A DNA stretch of 46,904 nt from Alphaproteobacteria bacterium (GCA_017528045.1 JAFXPG010000010.1:77968-124871); one strand, 5' to 3'. Counted from the first letter of the stretch, positions 26,856 to 36,182 are shown. The notes: generated by a model from the letters alone, not told the origin. Made by a program: numbers and translations.

Positions 26856-27923
26856 CATCAAAACAGACGTTATTTGCTCTTGCATTTGGAATGTTCCTAA
26901 AACAACCCAACCAATAACTACTGAAACCAATATAATACCTATGCTGTTCATAATATTAGATATACTTTCCATACGACGAACAGAATCTTCCATATAATCA
27001 CGTGCTATCTGGTCTAAATTTTTATCAAAATCATTCATATCAGCATAAATTATTAAATCACCAATTATTTCATCATTTGGAAAATCTTTACCTGTTAATG
27101 CCAACGCATTACCTAAATTTTCACCATTTGCAATATGATGTAAAGTTTCTTCTAATATGTTTGATAAATATCTATTAGAAGTATCTGCCAATAAACGCAT
27201 AGCATCTGGAATACTGACCCCAGCAGAAACCATAGCAGCCAAAGACATCAACCAACTTACAGATATTTGTAATTTATAAGTATTCCAAGGTGGCAACTTA
27301 TCAAACAATGTTCGTAATTTTCCAGTCCATACTGGTAAAGAAGTCCATACTAATACAAAAATACCGATTATACCTACACTGAATACATACCAATATTTGT
27401 TTGCAAAATTTGATACCCAGATTAAAGAAGCTGCACTGCCACGCCAAACAACTTCACTGCCTGCTGCTTCTGCAAGTGGTGGTACAAGATACAAACCAAC
27501 CATAACTATGATAACCACAGTTAAAACAAACAAAAACAATGGATACGCTATTGCAGACCACATAGCACGTTTAATACGATTTATTCCACCAACAACACGT
27601 GTTATATTTTCTAACGATATTAATAAACTTGATACATTTCCTGATGTTAACAATAAAGTTTCTTCATTTGGAACCCAACCACGTGTTGCTTCTGAAAAAG
27701 GCATACCTTGTTCTAAATTTTTTTGTATTTCACGCATAGCAATAGCAAAAGGTTCGTTTGGTTTACGACCACCTTTTGATTCTATCATTTCTATTCTGTT
27801 TAAAGCATCCATCAAAGTAAAATTGTTACGCAAAAGCGATGCTACTTTACGTGACACAGACATACGTTTATCCGTATCTGATTTAAAAACCATTTTTGCA
27901 TAAAGCAATTCTAATTTATTCAT
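26853..27923 (-). CDS. pilR: Type IVb pilus inner-membrane platform protein (PilR/GspF/PilC family)
   Basis: 356 residues with the T2SS protein F layout. A cytoplasmic N-domain (about 1-115) is followed by a membrane segment (about 118-150, AYPLFLFVLTVVIIVMVGLY), a second (about 178-200), a second cytoplasmic domain with DAMRLLADTSNRYLSNILEE, and a third helix near the C-terminus (about 326-346). The platform anchors the extension ATPase and helps lift pilin subunits. It is the last of four pil genes and starts 3 bases after the PilQ stop. The order and divergence fit the R64/Bfp-type group rather than the type IVa set. Confidence 0.82.
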   Translation of the reverse strand: MNKLELLYAKMVFKSDTDKRMSVSRKVASLLRNNFTLMDALNRIEMIESKGGRKPNEPFAIAMREIQKNLEQGMPFSEATRGWVPNEETLLLTSGNVSSLLISLENITRVVGGINRIKRAMWSAIAYPLFLFVLTVVIIVMVGLYLVPPLAEAAGSEVVWRGSAASLIWVSNFANKYWYVFSVGIIGIFVLVWTSLPVWTGKLRTLFDKLPPWNTYKLQISVSWLMSLAAMVSAGVSIPDAMRLLADTSNRYLSNILEETLHHIANGENLGNALALTGKDFPNDEIIGDLIIYADMNDFDKNLDQIARDYMEDSVRRMESISNIMNSIGIILVSVVIGWVVLGTFQMQEQITSVLM

Positions 27924-27926
27924 TTA

Positions 27927-29561
27927 TTAATACACCCAAGGTCTGTCCAATAATCCAACCCAACGTTCTAATTCATCAACCCCAATAACACCACGCAACA
28001 TTAATTCTGTGGCCGCTTCTTTTAAAGTACGACCGTTCATTTTTTCCAACCAATATTTCATGGCATTTTCTGTTTCGCCAGCCAAAGCCAAACTTAAAAA
28101 TTCACTGTTAGTAATGATAATTTCACCTGCTTTAACACGACCAATTGTTCCTGTACCTTTACAATGTTCACATCCAACACCACGAACATATGTTTGTTCT
28201 AATCCTAAATTACCAAAAGCTTCTTTGACACGATTATAAGCAGGATGATTATGTTTATCTTTTAATTTTTCACGACAATATGGACACAACTTTTTAAACA
28301 AACGCATAGATACCAGACCACGCATCATTGTTTCGTCTTTTAATTTAAAAGATTCCACCCCCATATCTAACAAACGAGTCAAAGCACCCATTGCAGAATT
28401 AGCGTGTAAAGTTGTCCAAACATTATGACCAGACAAAGCACCTTTGACTGTCAATTGTGCAGCAGACAAAGTTCTTATTTCCCCAACCATTAAAGTATCA
28501 GGGTCGCTTCTTAAAGCAGCCGCCAAAGCTTCTGTAAATTTTTCTTCACGTTGTTCTTCATTTACAGCGTTAACAACTGGCATTTGATGTGCACCAAATA
28601 TCTTTTGTTCTGCAGGATCTTCCACAGTTATAAGATTTATTTCATATCTGCGTTCTTTTAACATCAATGCCATATTACGAACTAATGTTGTAGATTTACC
28701 AGAAGATGTAGGTCCAGCAACAACAACTAAACCAGTTGGTGCAGAACGTAATCTTAACAATAATTTTTGTTCATATTCATTGAATTCTTGTTCTGTTTTT
28801 ATACCTTCACTTGGATTATCATATAACAAACGCATAACAACATATTGAGAACCAAAAGCAATTGGATTAAATTGCATTCTGATACCCAAAACACCGTTTG
28901 GTAAATATAAATCTTTTGTTCCACGTAATGGTGTGCGTCCGTCTTTTAAGGCTGTTTGATATTCATTTTGTGCATAACTGGAATTAGAAATATCAGATGA
29001 AGCAAATGCGGCGCGAACAAAAGATTCACCCCATTGCGAATTATATTCTAATACAGGTTGCATACTGCCATCTATACGAAAATATACTGTTGTTTGATCT
29101 GCTACCTCTATATGAATATCAGAAACTTTTTGAGATGCAGCACGTGCAATAATATCAACAAAATCTTTCTGCATCTGGTTGTCATAATCTAATTTAGAAT
29201 GAACGTTTGCACCCAATCTTTCGTCATTATATTTATATATATTAGATATCAATCCTAAATCAGAATAATAAGGTTCTTTGACATTTATATTATTTTGTTT
29301 CAGCAAATCCATAAAAGCAATAACACGACCATCATATTTATGTGTTCGCGAAACAATAATTTCACCACCAGAAAAATAAGCAATCAAACTTTGTGTATCT
29401 TTAGGCAAAGCAAATCTGCCCGCAGATGCAGTCAACAGCCTGTTTTTATTAGCAAACAAATAATCTATGATATCCTTGCTGTTAGAATTTTCTAAACCAA
29501 CAGGTACAGATAAATTATTTTTTTCAAAATTGTTTTCTGATTCTGCCATATTATTTTCCAA
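27927..29561 (-). CDS. pilQ: Type IVb pilus assembly ATPase (PilQ/GspE family)
   Basis: 544 residues; secretion ATPase powering pilus assembly. Walker A is GPTSSGKST (about 283-291), the Asp box SDIHIE (about 148-153) precedes it, and TVEDPAEQKIFGAHQMPV is the usual region after Walker A. Walker B DTLMVGEIR and TTLHANSA (His box) follow. Near the C-terminus a CPYC and CEHCKGTG pair forms the tetracysteine zinc site of GspE/PilB enzymes. In R64 nomenclature the ATPase is PilQ, not the type IVa secretin. Its start region overlaps the pilP stop by 11 bases. Confidence 0.88.
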   Translation of the reverse strand: MENNMAESENNFEKNNLSVPVGLENSNSKDIIDYLFANKNRLLTASAGRFALPKDTQSLIAYFSGGEIIVSRTHKYDGRVIAFMDLLKQNNINVKEPYYSDLGLISNIYKYNDERLGANVHSKLDYDNQMQKDFVDIIARAASQKVSDIHIEVADQTTVYFRIDGSMQPVLEYNSQWGESFVRAAFASSDISNSSYAQNEYQTALKDGRTPLRGTKDLYLPNGVLGIRMQFNPIAFGSQYVVMRLLYDNPSEGIKTEQEFNEYEQKLLLRLRSAPTGLVVVAGPTSSGKSTTLVRNMALMLKERRYEINLITVEDPAEQKIFGAHQMPVVNAVNEEQREEKFTEALAAALRSDPDTLMVGEIRTLSAAQLTVKGALSGHNVWTTLHANSAMGALTRLLDMGVESFKLKDETMMRGLVSMRLFKKLCPYCREKLKDKHNHPAYNRVKEAFGNLGLEQTYVRGVGCEHCKGTGTIGRVKAGEIIITNSEFLSLALAGETENAMKYWLEKMNGRTLKEAATELMLRGVIGVDELERWVGLLDRPWVY

Positions 29562-30246
29562 TATTTAACGTTACAGTTTCTCCATCTTTTTCAAAAACAA
29601 TTCCTTCATTTAAAGAAATAGATTTAACAACATAACCATCAACATTTTTGCCAACCGCAATTCTTTTGTTTTGACCAGTTGATACTTCTTCTATTGTTGC
29701 TTGTAATTCATTACCAACACCAATTACATTAACTAACTTATAAGAATCATAAATCGGACCAGACTGTTTTTTCGATACTTTTTCAACAGGTTTTTCTTCT
29801 GGTTCTTCATCTAATTGTTCACGTTGACGCTTTATTTGTTCACTTTGCGCTTCCAATTGAGCTTTTGCAACTTCTAATTCTTGTTGTTGTTGTTCTGCAC
29901 GACCAGACAAAGTATCCAATTCCATTTGTAATTTTATTTTTTCAGCATTCAATCTTTCCAATTCCAAATCTAATTGAGCACGTTCTTTTTCTAGTTGCAT
30001 AACAACTTTTTCTTGTTCAAGATTTGTTATTTTTTCAAACAAAGAACCAGACATTTCATAATTATTTATTGCATCAGCAGATATTTCATCAGCTTGCATC
30101 ACCTCAACAGGTTCTGTTTCTTCAACAAATTCTTCTGCAAAATCTTCTTCTAGAAAATCTTCTTCACAATAAGCATTGACATTCAAACCCAAAGTCAATA
30201 TTCCAATGAATAAAATTTTATTTATAATTTTAAACATCCTTTTCAC
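29551..30246 (-). CDS. pilP: Type IVb pilus biogenesis protein PilP
   Basis: 231 residues with an N-terminal signal (MKRMFKIINKILFIGILTLGL). An acidic stretch (EEDFAEEFVEETEPVEVMQ) is followed by a long coiled coil (about 65-150, repeated EKERAQLDLELERLNAEK-type heptads). A C-terminal globular domain (about 160-231, YKLVNVIGVGNELQATIEE, then GYVVKSISLNEGIVF) resembles the PilP domain of R64-type pili. It probably works in the periplasm, between PilO and the secretin. It lies between PilO (2 bases) and PilQ (overlap), which supports the identification. Sequence similarity alone would be weak because of the coiled coil. Confidence 0.72.
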   Translation of the reverse strand: MKRMFKIINKILFIGILTLGLNVNAYCEEDFLEEDFAEEFVEETEPVEVMQADEISADAINNYEMSGSLFEKITNLEQEKVVMQLEKERAQLDLELERLNAEKIKLQMELDTLSGRAEQQQQELEVAKAQLEAQSEQIKRQREQLDEEPEEKPVEKVSKKQSGPIYDSYKLVNVIGVGNELQATIEEVSTGQNKRIAVGKNVDGYVVKSISLNEGIVFEKDGETVTLNIGK

Positions 30247-30248
30247 CT

Positions 30249-31502
30249 TTATTTTGTGTAAATTATTATTTCATAATTCCATGTTCTGGTGTTTGCACGC
30301 CAATTAGCAGCCGTCATATAAACACCTTCAAACCCGTTGAATATTTGCATAAATTCATAAGGAATTAATTTAGAAGAAACACTTAATTCAATAACATTTA
30401 TTTCTTCTGTATCAACCCCATTTGTCAAAGTATCAGTTACACCTTGCATTTCTGGAACAACATTCATTTTTTGAAACAAAGTTGATATTTCACGCATAAC
30501 CGTTTCTTGATCACGTTCTTCCAAAGAAGCATTTGTTGGTAAAGACGGCATTTTTGCACGAACCAAAATTTCTTTATCAGACGTTTGTTGTACCAAAGCC
30601 CCAGGCATTAATTGACCACCAATTTCATAAAAATCATTTAAAGTTCCAAAATCACGTGTGAATGTAGCAGTAACATAATCACCATCACATTTTGCATAAG
30701 TTTGATTCCATCCAGAAATCGGCTGCATTACAAAACCAATTGCTTTATAACATAAATTTGCACGTTCTATTGTATTTGGTAAATTATCATAAGGATGAAC
30801 AATAGGTTTTATTTCTTTTTTTACAATATTATACTGTTTATCCAATTCTTTATTTTTTAATTCAATTTGTCTTTTATACTCTTTTGCTAATTCTGGATCT
30901 AATTTATGTTCTTTTTTTGAAATCATTTCATTTATAGGTGAATGAAACATATAAAAACCAAATAAAGCAAAAACTATTACAAAGAACACAGATGGCAACA
31001 AAGATTTAATTATACTGATATTACGTAAACGCCCAGAAACATTAGAAGAAATAATATCAGATAAAAATTTTTCTTGTGATTTTGGCATTCCCCATTGTAC
31101 TGGTGCAAACAAAGCACCCCAATCAGGAATATTTGATAATTCAACATATAAATTACGTGCTTGTGATTCTGTTTCTAATAAAATATCACGAATAATTATA
31201 CCATTTCTTACAGCAATTAAATAATAATGATCATCTGTTTTAAAAACACCCAAAAATGAAGAAAATTCAGATAAAGAATTTAATACTTCCACCGCAGCAC
31301 TTGGCATACCAAAACGAATACCTGTTTTAGAATTTCCAAGTCCAACCATAGATTTATAATCTATGAACAAATTATATTTTTGTTTTAAATTTTTAACCAG
31401 ATTTTTTACATAATTATACGAAGCATTACCAACACCCACAGGTTGCCAAAATAGACCTGTTGCATATTTTTTGCGATTAACAGTTATTGTTTGTTTTATC
31501 AA
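30249..31502 (-). CDS. pilO: Type IVb pilus assembly protein PilO (R64 type)
   Basis: 417 residues; bitopic alignment-type protein. The N-terminal cytoplasmic half (about 1-165) resembles the PilO/actin-like part. One membrane helix follows (about 172-192, LLPSVFFVIVFALFGFYMFH), then a periplasmic domain with a helical start (about 205-240, YKRQIELKNKELDKQYNIVKK). It is the first gene of the PilO-P-Q-R run, in the same order as R64 pilOPQR. The preceding pilN-like secretin gene is at 2.7-4.0 kb instead of adjacent. No pilin (pilS) or prepilin peptidase is in the window. Confidence 0.72.
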   Translation of the reverse strand: MIKQTITVNRKKYATGLFWQPVGVGNASYNYVKNLVKNLKQKYNLFIDYKSMVGLGNSKTGIRFGMPSAAVEVLNSLSEFSSFLGVFKTDDHYYLIAVRNGIIIRDILLETESQARNLYVELSNIPDWGALFAPVQWGMPKSQEKFLSDIISSNVSGRLRNISIIKSLLPSVFFVIVFALFGFYMFHSPINEMISKKEHKLDPELAKEYKRQIELKNKELDKQYNIVKKEIKPIVHPYDNLPNTIERANLCYKAIGFVMQPISGWNQTYAKCDGDYVTATFTRDFGTLNDFYEIGGQLMPGALVQQTSDKEILVRAKMPSLPTNASLEERDQETVMREISTLFQKMNVVPEMQGVTDTLTNGVDTEEINVIELSVSSKLIPYEFMQIFNGFEGVYMTAANWRANTRTWNYEIIIYTK

Positions 31503-31566
31503 TTCTCTCTCTTATATGCCCATTATACAAAAACAGATAAAAAAAATAAAGCCTAAATTTACATAT

Positions 31567-31592
31567 AAAAAGTCGTATTTCTACGACTTTTT
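31567..31592 (-). terminator. Terminator downstream of the lpx operon lipoprotein
   Basis: AAAAAGTCGTA / TACGACTTTTT (about 31567-31577 and 31582-31592), four-base loop, flanked by T-runs on both strands. On the minus strand it ends the lpxK-lpxC-lipoprotein transcript just before pilO. Confidence 0.85.
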
Positions 31593-31593
31593 A

Positions 31594-31905
31594 TCATTTT
31601 TGGCAATTATAAACTTTTGTTTTGAATTTATATGTTTCTTTTGGTCCAAATATTGCTTCTGGATTTTCTACAGTATCTTGTTGAACTATATAATAAGAAT
31701 CACCTATTAAACGTTGTTCCAATATTCTTTTTTCCAAAAAAACATATGCATCTTCAACTTTATAATCTGTAACAGAAGTATCTATTGTGTATAAAAATTC
31801 ACAATTTTTTGGTTCTTCATTTAACTTTACCAAACCTGTTTCTGAATCAGTTGTTGTTGCACACGCACTTAAAGCCAAAATTAAACAAAATAAAAATTTT
31901 TTCAT
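31594..31905 (-). CDS. Small predicted lipoprotein
   Basis: 103 residues beginning MKKFLFCLILALSAC, a short lipoprotein signal with lipobox LSAC. The mature protein starts ATTTDSETG and has a compact core (EPKNCEFLYTIDTSVTDYKV, ILEQRLIGDSYYIVQ) with a conserved-looking Cys near the start of the fold and another close to the C-terminus (KVYNCQK), possibly a disulfide. The pattern recalls DUF4156-type small lipoproteins, but I am not sure. It starts directly after the lpxC stop, so it is the last gene of the lipid A operon, and is followed by a strong terminator. Confidence 0.65.
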   Translation of the reverse strand: MKKFLFCLILALSACATTTDSETGLVKLNEEPKNCEFLYTIDTSVTDYKVEDAYVFLEKRILEQRLIGDSYYIVQQDTVENPEAIFGPKETYKFKTKVYNCQK

Positions 31906-32850
31906 TTATTTCCCCTTTTCTTCTATAATTTCATAATTAGATTTATCACTGAATAATTTACGTAAAACTAAGTTATTTAAAGCATGTGACCCCTTTACAG
32001 ATTCCAGATGCCCATAAATAAAACCGGAACTGGTAAACATATCACCCACAGCATCAATTATTTTATGACGAACAAATTCATCTGGATAATATAATTTATT
32101 CAAAGTACCATCACCGGCAGCATTTAAAGCAATCACATTATTTTCATTTGCACCACGTCCCATACCGTGTGCTTTTAAATATTCCCATTCAGAATATTTT
32201 CCAAAAGTTCTAGATTTAGAAATATTTTTAATAAAATCATTTATTGATTTTTTACTGCCATCTAAAAAACAAGAATAAGACTGGCTTCCTATAATTTTAT
32301 CAGGATATACCAAAGTAGCATCTATTTTTAAACCACCATTATTTGGTGATAATTTTACATATCCGTTACCTTTACGAAAAAGTGTATGATTCAAAATTAT
32401 AGTTTTTATTCTTTTAAAGAAAGGCATTTGCTTAACCAATTCATTACGATGTGCAACAACAGTCTTTTTAACAATAATTTTTTTCATATTGCTTTTTCCA
32501 GAAACATTTTTTTCAAAAGCTTTATAAAATTCATAAGCACTGCCATCCAGTATTGGTGTTTCTTTATCGTCTATTTCAATAACAGCAGAATCTATACCTG
32601 ATAAAAACAAAGCGGCCATTAAGTGTTCAATTGTCTGAACATGGGCACCAGACGTTTTTCCGATTGTCGTATTTCGCATCAAAGTTTCACCAACATTATC
32701 ATAAGTTGCTGGAATTAAATCACTGTTTTTTATATCAGATCTTTTAAAGAAAATACCATATTTCTTAGAAGGTTTTACAACCATATTCACAGGCAACCCA
32801 GAATGAATACCAACCCCAGATATCTTAATTTTTTTTGTAACCGATTTCAT
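31906..32850 (-). CDS. lpxC: UDP-3-O-acyl-N-acetylglucosamine deacetylase LpxC
   Basis: LpxC carries out the committed, zinc-dependent step of lipid A synthesis. The N-terminus KKIKISGVGIHSG is typical. VQTIEHLMAALF carries the first zinc His (about 76); DEFVRHKIIDAVGD carries the second His and the Asp; and VKGSHALNNLVL carries the catalytic His. The length of 314 residues is normal (about 300). The start overlaps the end of lpxK by 26 bases. In many alphaproteobacteria lpxC lies near ftsZ, so its position after lpxK here is notable. Confidence 0.95.
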   Translation of the reverse strand: MKSVTKKIKISGVGIHSGLPVNMVVKPSKKYGIFFKRSDIKNSDLIPATYDNVGETLMRNTTIGKTSGAHVQTIEHLMAALFLSGIDSAVIEIDDKETPILDGSAYEFYKAFEKNVSGKSNMKKIIVKKTVVAHRNELVKQMPFFKRIKTIILNHTLFRKGNGYVKLSPNNGGLKIDATLVYPDKIIGSQSYSCFLDGSKKSINDFIKNISKSRTFGKYSEWEYLKAHGMGRGANENNVIALNAAGDGTLNKLYYPDEFVRHKIIDAVGDMFTSSGFIYGHLESVKGSHALNNLVLRKLFSDKSNYEIIEEKGK

Positions 32851-33751
32851 CTACCTTTCCTTTTATCCAATCATAAAACCCATTTTCTATTTCAGTTTTT
32901 AATTGCGAAAATCTTACTTGATGTTTTGCCCAATCCGGTAATCTGACCCAATCTTTTTCAGTGGTTAACAACTTTGCATTTTTTTCATCAGCAATTTTTA
33001 TTAAATTTTTTATATCATTATCTGTATATTGATAATGATCCGGAAAAGATATTTTTTCCACAACATTTGCCGGCACAGCATTAAAAAATTTATCTGGATA
33101 ACCAATACCAGCAAAAACAACAACAGATTCATTTTTTCCATAAGGACATATTTCTTGATTATAAGCATTAAATATTGGGATGTTTGTTGGTAAATTAAAA
33201 TTTTTAACAACATTTTTTCTTTTAATAACAATTATTGCATCAGCCCTGGATATAGCAGAAACAGGTTCGCGTAATGGTCCTGCAGGCAAAAGAAAACCAT
33301 TACCAAAACCAATACTTTCATCAAAAACCAACACAGAAATATCTTTTTTAATAGAAGAATTTTGAAAACCATCGTCCATAATTATTGGTGTTTTTGATTC
33401 TTGTTTATTCAGCAAAATCAAATTACTTTTTCTGTCGCCAACATGAACCAAAATACCATCATTGGACAACATTTTTGCTTCATCTCCAATATTTCCTGTT
33501 TGAACAGATTTTTTATATCCACGCATAACAACCGGAACATCAAAAAATTTAGCAACTTGTCTTACTATTGGTGTTTTACCAACACCACCAGATAAAATAT
33601 TTCCAAAACATATTATTGGTCGATTTGAAGAATATTCTTTATATTTTCTTATATTAAAAACCATTTTACTGGCAATATAATAGAAACCAGAAAAAGGGTA
33701 TAAAAATACCGATAAAGCGTTTCTTTTCAAAAACCATTTTGGTGTTTTCAT
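32825..33751 (-). CDS. lpxK: Tetraacyldisaccharide 4'-kinase LpxK
   Basis: LpxK phosphorylates the 4' position of the lipid A disaccharide at the inner membrane. A hydrophobic N-terminal helix (about 10-28, NALSVFLYPFSGFYYIASK) is followed by FGNILSGGVGKTP (Walker A, about 49-61). VVMRGYKKS, IIMDDGFQN (DDGFQ motif), and GPLREPVSAISRAD are other family signatures. The length of 308 residues is normal. It begins directly after the DUF374 gene stop, and its 3' end overlaps lpxC by 26 bases. Confidence 0.94.
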   Translation of the reverse strand: MKTPKWFLKRNALSVFLYPFSGFYYIASKMVFNIRKYKEYSSNRPIICFGNILSGGVGKTPIVRQVAKFFDVPVVMRGYKKSVQTGNIGDEAKMLSNDGILVHVGDRKSNLILLNKQESKTPIIMDDGFQNSSIKKDISVLVFDESIGFGNGFLLPAGPLREPVSAISRADAIIVIKRKNVVKNFNLPTNIPIFNAYNQEICPYGKNESVVVFAGIGYPDKFFNAVPANVVEKISFPDHYQYTDNDIKNLIKIADEKNAKLLTTEKDWVRLPDWAKHQVRFSQLKTEIENGFYDWIKGKVDEIGYKKN

Positions 33752-34486
33752 TTAATCTTCCGCTATTAAATCTTGTTCAACTTTAAAACTGGTAAATTTT
33801 TTATCCAGGTTATAAGCTTGTTTTACCATAATATCTTCTAAAGATTTTCTGATTTTTTCAAAATCTTCCAATTTTGTTTTTTTATCTATGAATATAGGTT
33901 TTCCAACTTCACCTGCAATTACAGAAAAAGGCTTTGCAATTAAATATCTGTCCCAACGATTTTGAAACCAAGGACGTGAACAAGAATAGCAAACAGGTAT
34001 AATTGGTGCCCCAGTCATTTTTGCAAAATACAAAGCCCCATCATGAAAACGCATAGACGGACCATTTGGACCATCTGGTGATAAAGCTAAACAGAATTTA
34101 CCTTTATTTAAAACATTTACGCCTTTTTTTAACACCGAAACTCCACCACTGGCCGAAGAACCATAAATTGTACGCAAACCAAACAATTTTTCCATTTTTG
34201 CAATTGCACGACCATCTTTTCTTTTATCTGCAATAATATAACCACGAACACGCGCCAAAGATATAACAGGTGACAACATCATTGTTCTGCCATGCCAAAA
34301 AACAAAAATTGCCGGTTTTCTGCCATATTTATATAAAGTTTCAAGACCTGTCATCTCTTTTTTAGATGTAAAATAAACAAACCAAATTAAAACATAATAA
34401 ATAATAGCCAAAAACCATTGAACAACACCCCACCCGTAAAGAGTACGGAAAAATTTTCTGATTCTTTTTTTGACTGATTTTTTCAT
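33752..34486 (-). CDS. Lysophospholipid acyltransferase-like protein (DUF374)
   Basis: 244 residues from the ATG at 34486, chosen for an AAAGG site 8 bases upstream and because further upstream codons encode an unlikely extension. One N-terminal membrane helix (about 20-38) is followed by FVFWHGRTMM (the H-x-x-x-x-D-like acyltransferase box in this family) and IYGSSASGGVSVLKKG. LSPDGPNGPSMRFHDGALYFAKMTGAPIIPV is also typical. The family usually lies next to waaA and lpxK in alphaproteobacteria, and here it directly precedes lpxK, so a role in acylating lipid A or a lipid precursor is likely. waaA itself is not in the window. Confidence 0.85.
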   Translation of the reverse strand: MKKSVKKRIRKFFRTLYGWGVVQWFLAIIYYVLIWFVYFTSKKEMTGLETLYKYGRKPAIFVFWHGRTMMLSPVISLARVRGYIIADKRKDGRAIAKMEKLFGLRTIYGSSASGGVSVLKKGVNVLNKGKFCLALSPDGPNGPSMRFHDGALYFAKMTGAPIIPVCYSCSRPWFQNRWDRYLIAKPFSVIAGEVGKPIFIDKKTKLEDFEKIRKSLEDIMVKQAYNLDKKFTSFKVEQDLIAED

Positions 34487-34585
34487 ATAAAAAACCTTTG
34501 GTAAAATCATAGCAATAAAAAAAATACAATGCAAGACCCAACAAAAAAACACATAAAATCAAAGAAATGTGATAAAAAACATTAT

Positions 34586-35365
34586 CTAATAAACATTGCT
34601 ATGTTGGTTCTGGTTTATTATTAAATATTCATTTATAGCTTCTACTATTTTATCAGATGTTTCCGGAGAAAGAAAATAAGTCACATAGTCACCACCCATA
34701 AAATGGTTTATTTTTCTAGCATTTTCTTTTGTGTGTTTTAATTCTTCGTCTTTGCCATCTTTTTCATATTGAAAATCAAAATCGCGCGCTTTACGTCTTT
34801 CTTGTAAATTTAAAAAGAATTGTATTTCTTGTGGTGAAAATCCGTATTCTGCACCAGCTATAAAATCTATACTTCTGTGATTTTTTATATTTTGCAATTC
34901 AGGATTCATTTCTTTGATTAAATCTGCCAATTCATAAAGTTGTTCTTGTGCCTCTATAAACAAAGATTTTAATTTTTCAACATCTGATATTGCCAAACAA
35001 ATACAAAAGCCAAAAAAGACAGAAAGGTCTGTTTTATTATTATAATACATTTCATTAAATAAAAAATTTTTCAACGATTGTTGTTTATGCACACCAGATA
35101 TAGGATTATCAAGATATCGTATGTAAATATTACAAAAACCGGTTAATATATCCTGATCATGAAAATCACGATTGCTTAAACCACCTGGAAATTTATATTC
35201 ATAATATAATTTTTGTGGCAAAACAATCCCGTGATTTATCAAAGCTTTTTCTAATTTTTGTGCAGACGAATACCAAATAGGGTTGACGTTTTTAATATAT
35301 TTAAACAAATATTTTTTTGTTAAAAATTCGGTTCCAGATTTAAATTGTCTAATTTTGTCTTTCAT
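34586..35365 (-). CDS. Hypothetical protein
   Basis: 259 residues from the ATG at 35365; a TTG 21 bases further upstream is an alternative, and no clear ribosome site settles it. The protein is soluble and mostly helical, with no signal peptide. Recognisable stretches are LSVFFGFCICLAIS (a hydrophobic helix, about 115-130), KSLFIEAQEQLYELADLIKEM, and a lysine-rich helix (ERRKARDFDFQYEKDGKDEE). I recognise no family. It is 100 bases upstream of the DUF374-lpxK-lpxC operon in the same orientation, with no clear terminator between, so co-transcription is possible. Confidence 0.58.
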   Translation of the reverse strand: MKDKIRQFKSGTEFLTKKYLFKYIKNVNPIWYSSAQKLEKALINHGIVLPQKLYYEYKFPGGLSNRDFHDQDILTGFCNIYIRYLDNPISGVHKQQSLKNFLFNEMYYNNKTDLSVFFGFCICLAISDVEKLKSLFIEAQEQLYELADLIKEMNPELQNIKNHRSIDFIAGAEYGFSPQEIQFFLNLQERRKARDFDFQYEKDGKDEELKHTKENARKINHFMGGDYVTYFLSPETSDKIVEAINEYLIINQNQHSNVY

Positions 35366-35461
35366 TATACACAGTATACCTTTCAATATGAAATTATATC
35401 ATAAAAACATAAAAAATACAATGTATGTTCAAGAAAAAATAAGATTAAATGCGTTTTTTAT

Positions 35462-35489
35462 TTGACACTAACAAATAAAGATATATAAT
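35462..35489 (+). promoter_or_regulatory. Promoter of tRNA-fMet
   Basis: A consensus TTGACA (35462-35467) and TATAAT (35484-35489) with 16-base spacing, about 12 bases before the tRNA 5' end. It is the closest to consensus of the promoters I could see here. Confidence 0.85.
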
Positions 35490-35501
35490 AAGTCTGCTTA
35501 T

Positions 35502-35578
<77 letters not shown>

Positions 35579-35585
35579 AGATTTA

Positions 35586-35612
35586 CAAAATCGCCAATAA
35601 GGGCGGTTTTTC
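35586..35612 (+). terminator. Terminator downstream of tRNA-fMet
   Basis: AAATCGCC / GGCGGTTT (about 35588-35595 and 35602-35609), with one G-U pair and a six-base loop, followed by TTTTTC. Confidence 0.65.
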
Positions 35613-35654
35613 TTAGATTACCAATACCAACAAAAAGTTCGAAAGTTAAAATTA

Positions 35655-35683
35655 AAAAAGTGGCAAAAAAATCGCCACTTTTT
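35655..35683 (-). terminator. Terminator of the 35703-36074 lipoprotein gene
   Basis: AAAAAGTGGC / GCCACTTTTT (about 35655-35664 and 35674-35683), nine-base loop, with T-runs on both sides. It lies about 20 bases beyond the stop of the minus-strand gene. Confidence 0.75.
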
Positions 35684-35702
35684 AACCAATTAGTGATTAT
35701 AT

Positions 35703-36074
35703 TTATCTGCAACCAATGAAAGCCCAATTAATATCTTTACCTGCGTCACCATCAACAGGTTCTGCAATCATTGTACGAATAGTAAAATCTTCTTTACATG
35801 TTCCTGGATCATCAAAAGATACTTCTGTATAAACATGTTCTTTATCTGCATATAATTCAGACAAATTCAAATGACCACCTGCTCTAAATTTACCGTTTGG
35901 TTTTAATTGTTTTACTTTTTGTGCCCATTCTTGGCCTGCAGGACATTTATAAACTAAATGAAAATCTGTTGTTTCTATTCTTTCACAACCACCAAATATG
36001 GAATCATATTTGCTGTAATCTTGACCGCAAGCAGCCAATGCAAAAACTGGTAAAATTAAAAATAATTTTTTCAT
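35703..36074 (-). CDS. Small predicted lipoprotein
   Basis: 123 residues from the ATG at 36074, chosen for its AAAGGAG site 7 bases upstream and for the lipoprotein signal MKKLFLILPVFALAAC (lipobox LAAC, Cys about 16). The mature part begins GQDYSKYDSIFGGCERIE and carries three more cysteines (YKCPAGQEW, GTCKEDF, IGCR), which suggests disulfides in the periplasm. I do not recognise the family. It has its own terminator and stands between tRNA-fMet and the cupin gene. Confidence 0.65.
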   Translation of the reverse strand: MKKLFLILPVFALAACGQDYSKYDSIFGGCERIETTDFHLVYKCPAGQEWAQKVKQLKPNGKFRAGGHLNLSELYADKEHVYTEVSFDDPGTCKEDFTIRTMIAEPVDGDAGKDINWAFIGCR

Positions 36075-36141
36075 AAATACTCCTTTCTTTGACATGGTAT
36101 ATTTTAACACCTTATTACAATTAACGCAATGTTTAAGCATA

Positions 36142-36169
36142 AAAAAACACACCAAACGGTGTGTTTTTT
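36142..36169. terminator. Terminator of the cupin gene
   Basis: AAAAAACACACC / GGTGTGTTTTTT (about 36142-36153 and 36158-36169) around an AAAC loop, with runs of A and T on both sides. On the minus strand it lies 14 bases after the cupin stop. Confidence 0.85.
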
Positions 36170-36182
36170 AAATTAATATTTA

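Noticed and set aside
27397-27903. Plus-strand 168-codon frame inside pilR
   Set aside because: It is antisense to a well-supported gene and has no family motifs or ribosome site, so it is a shadow frame.
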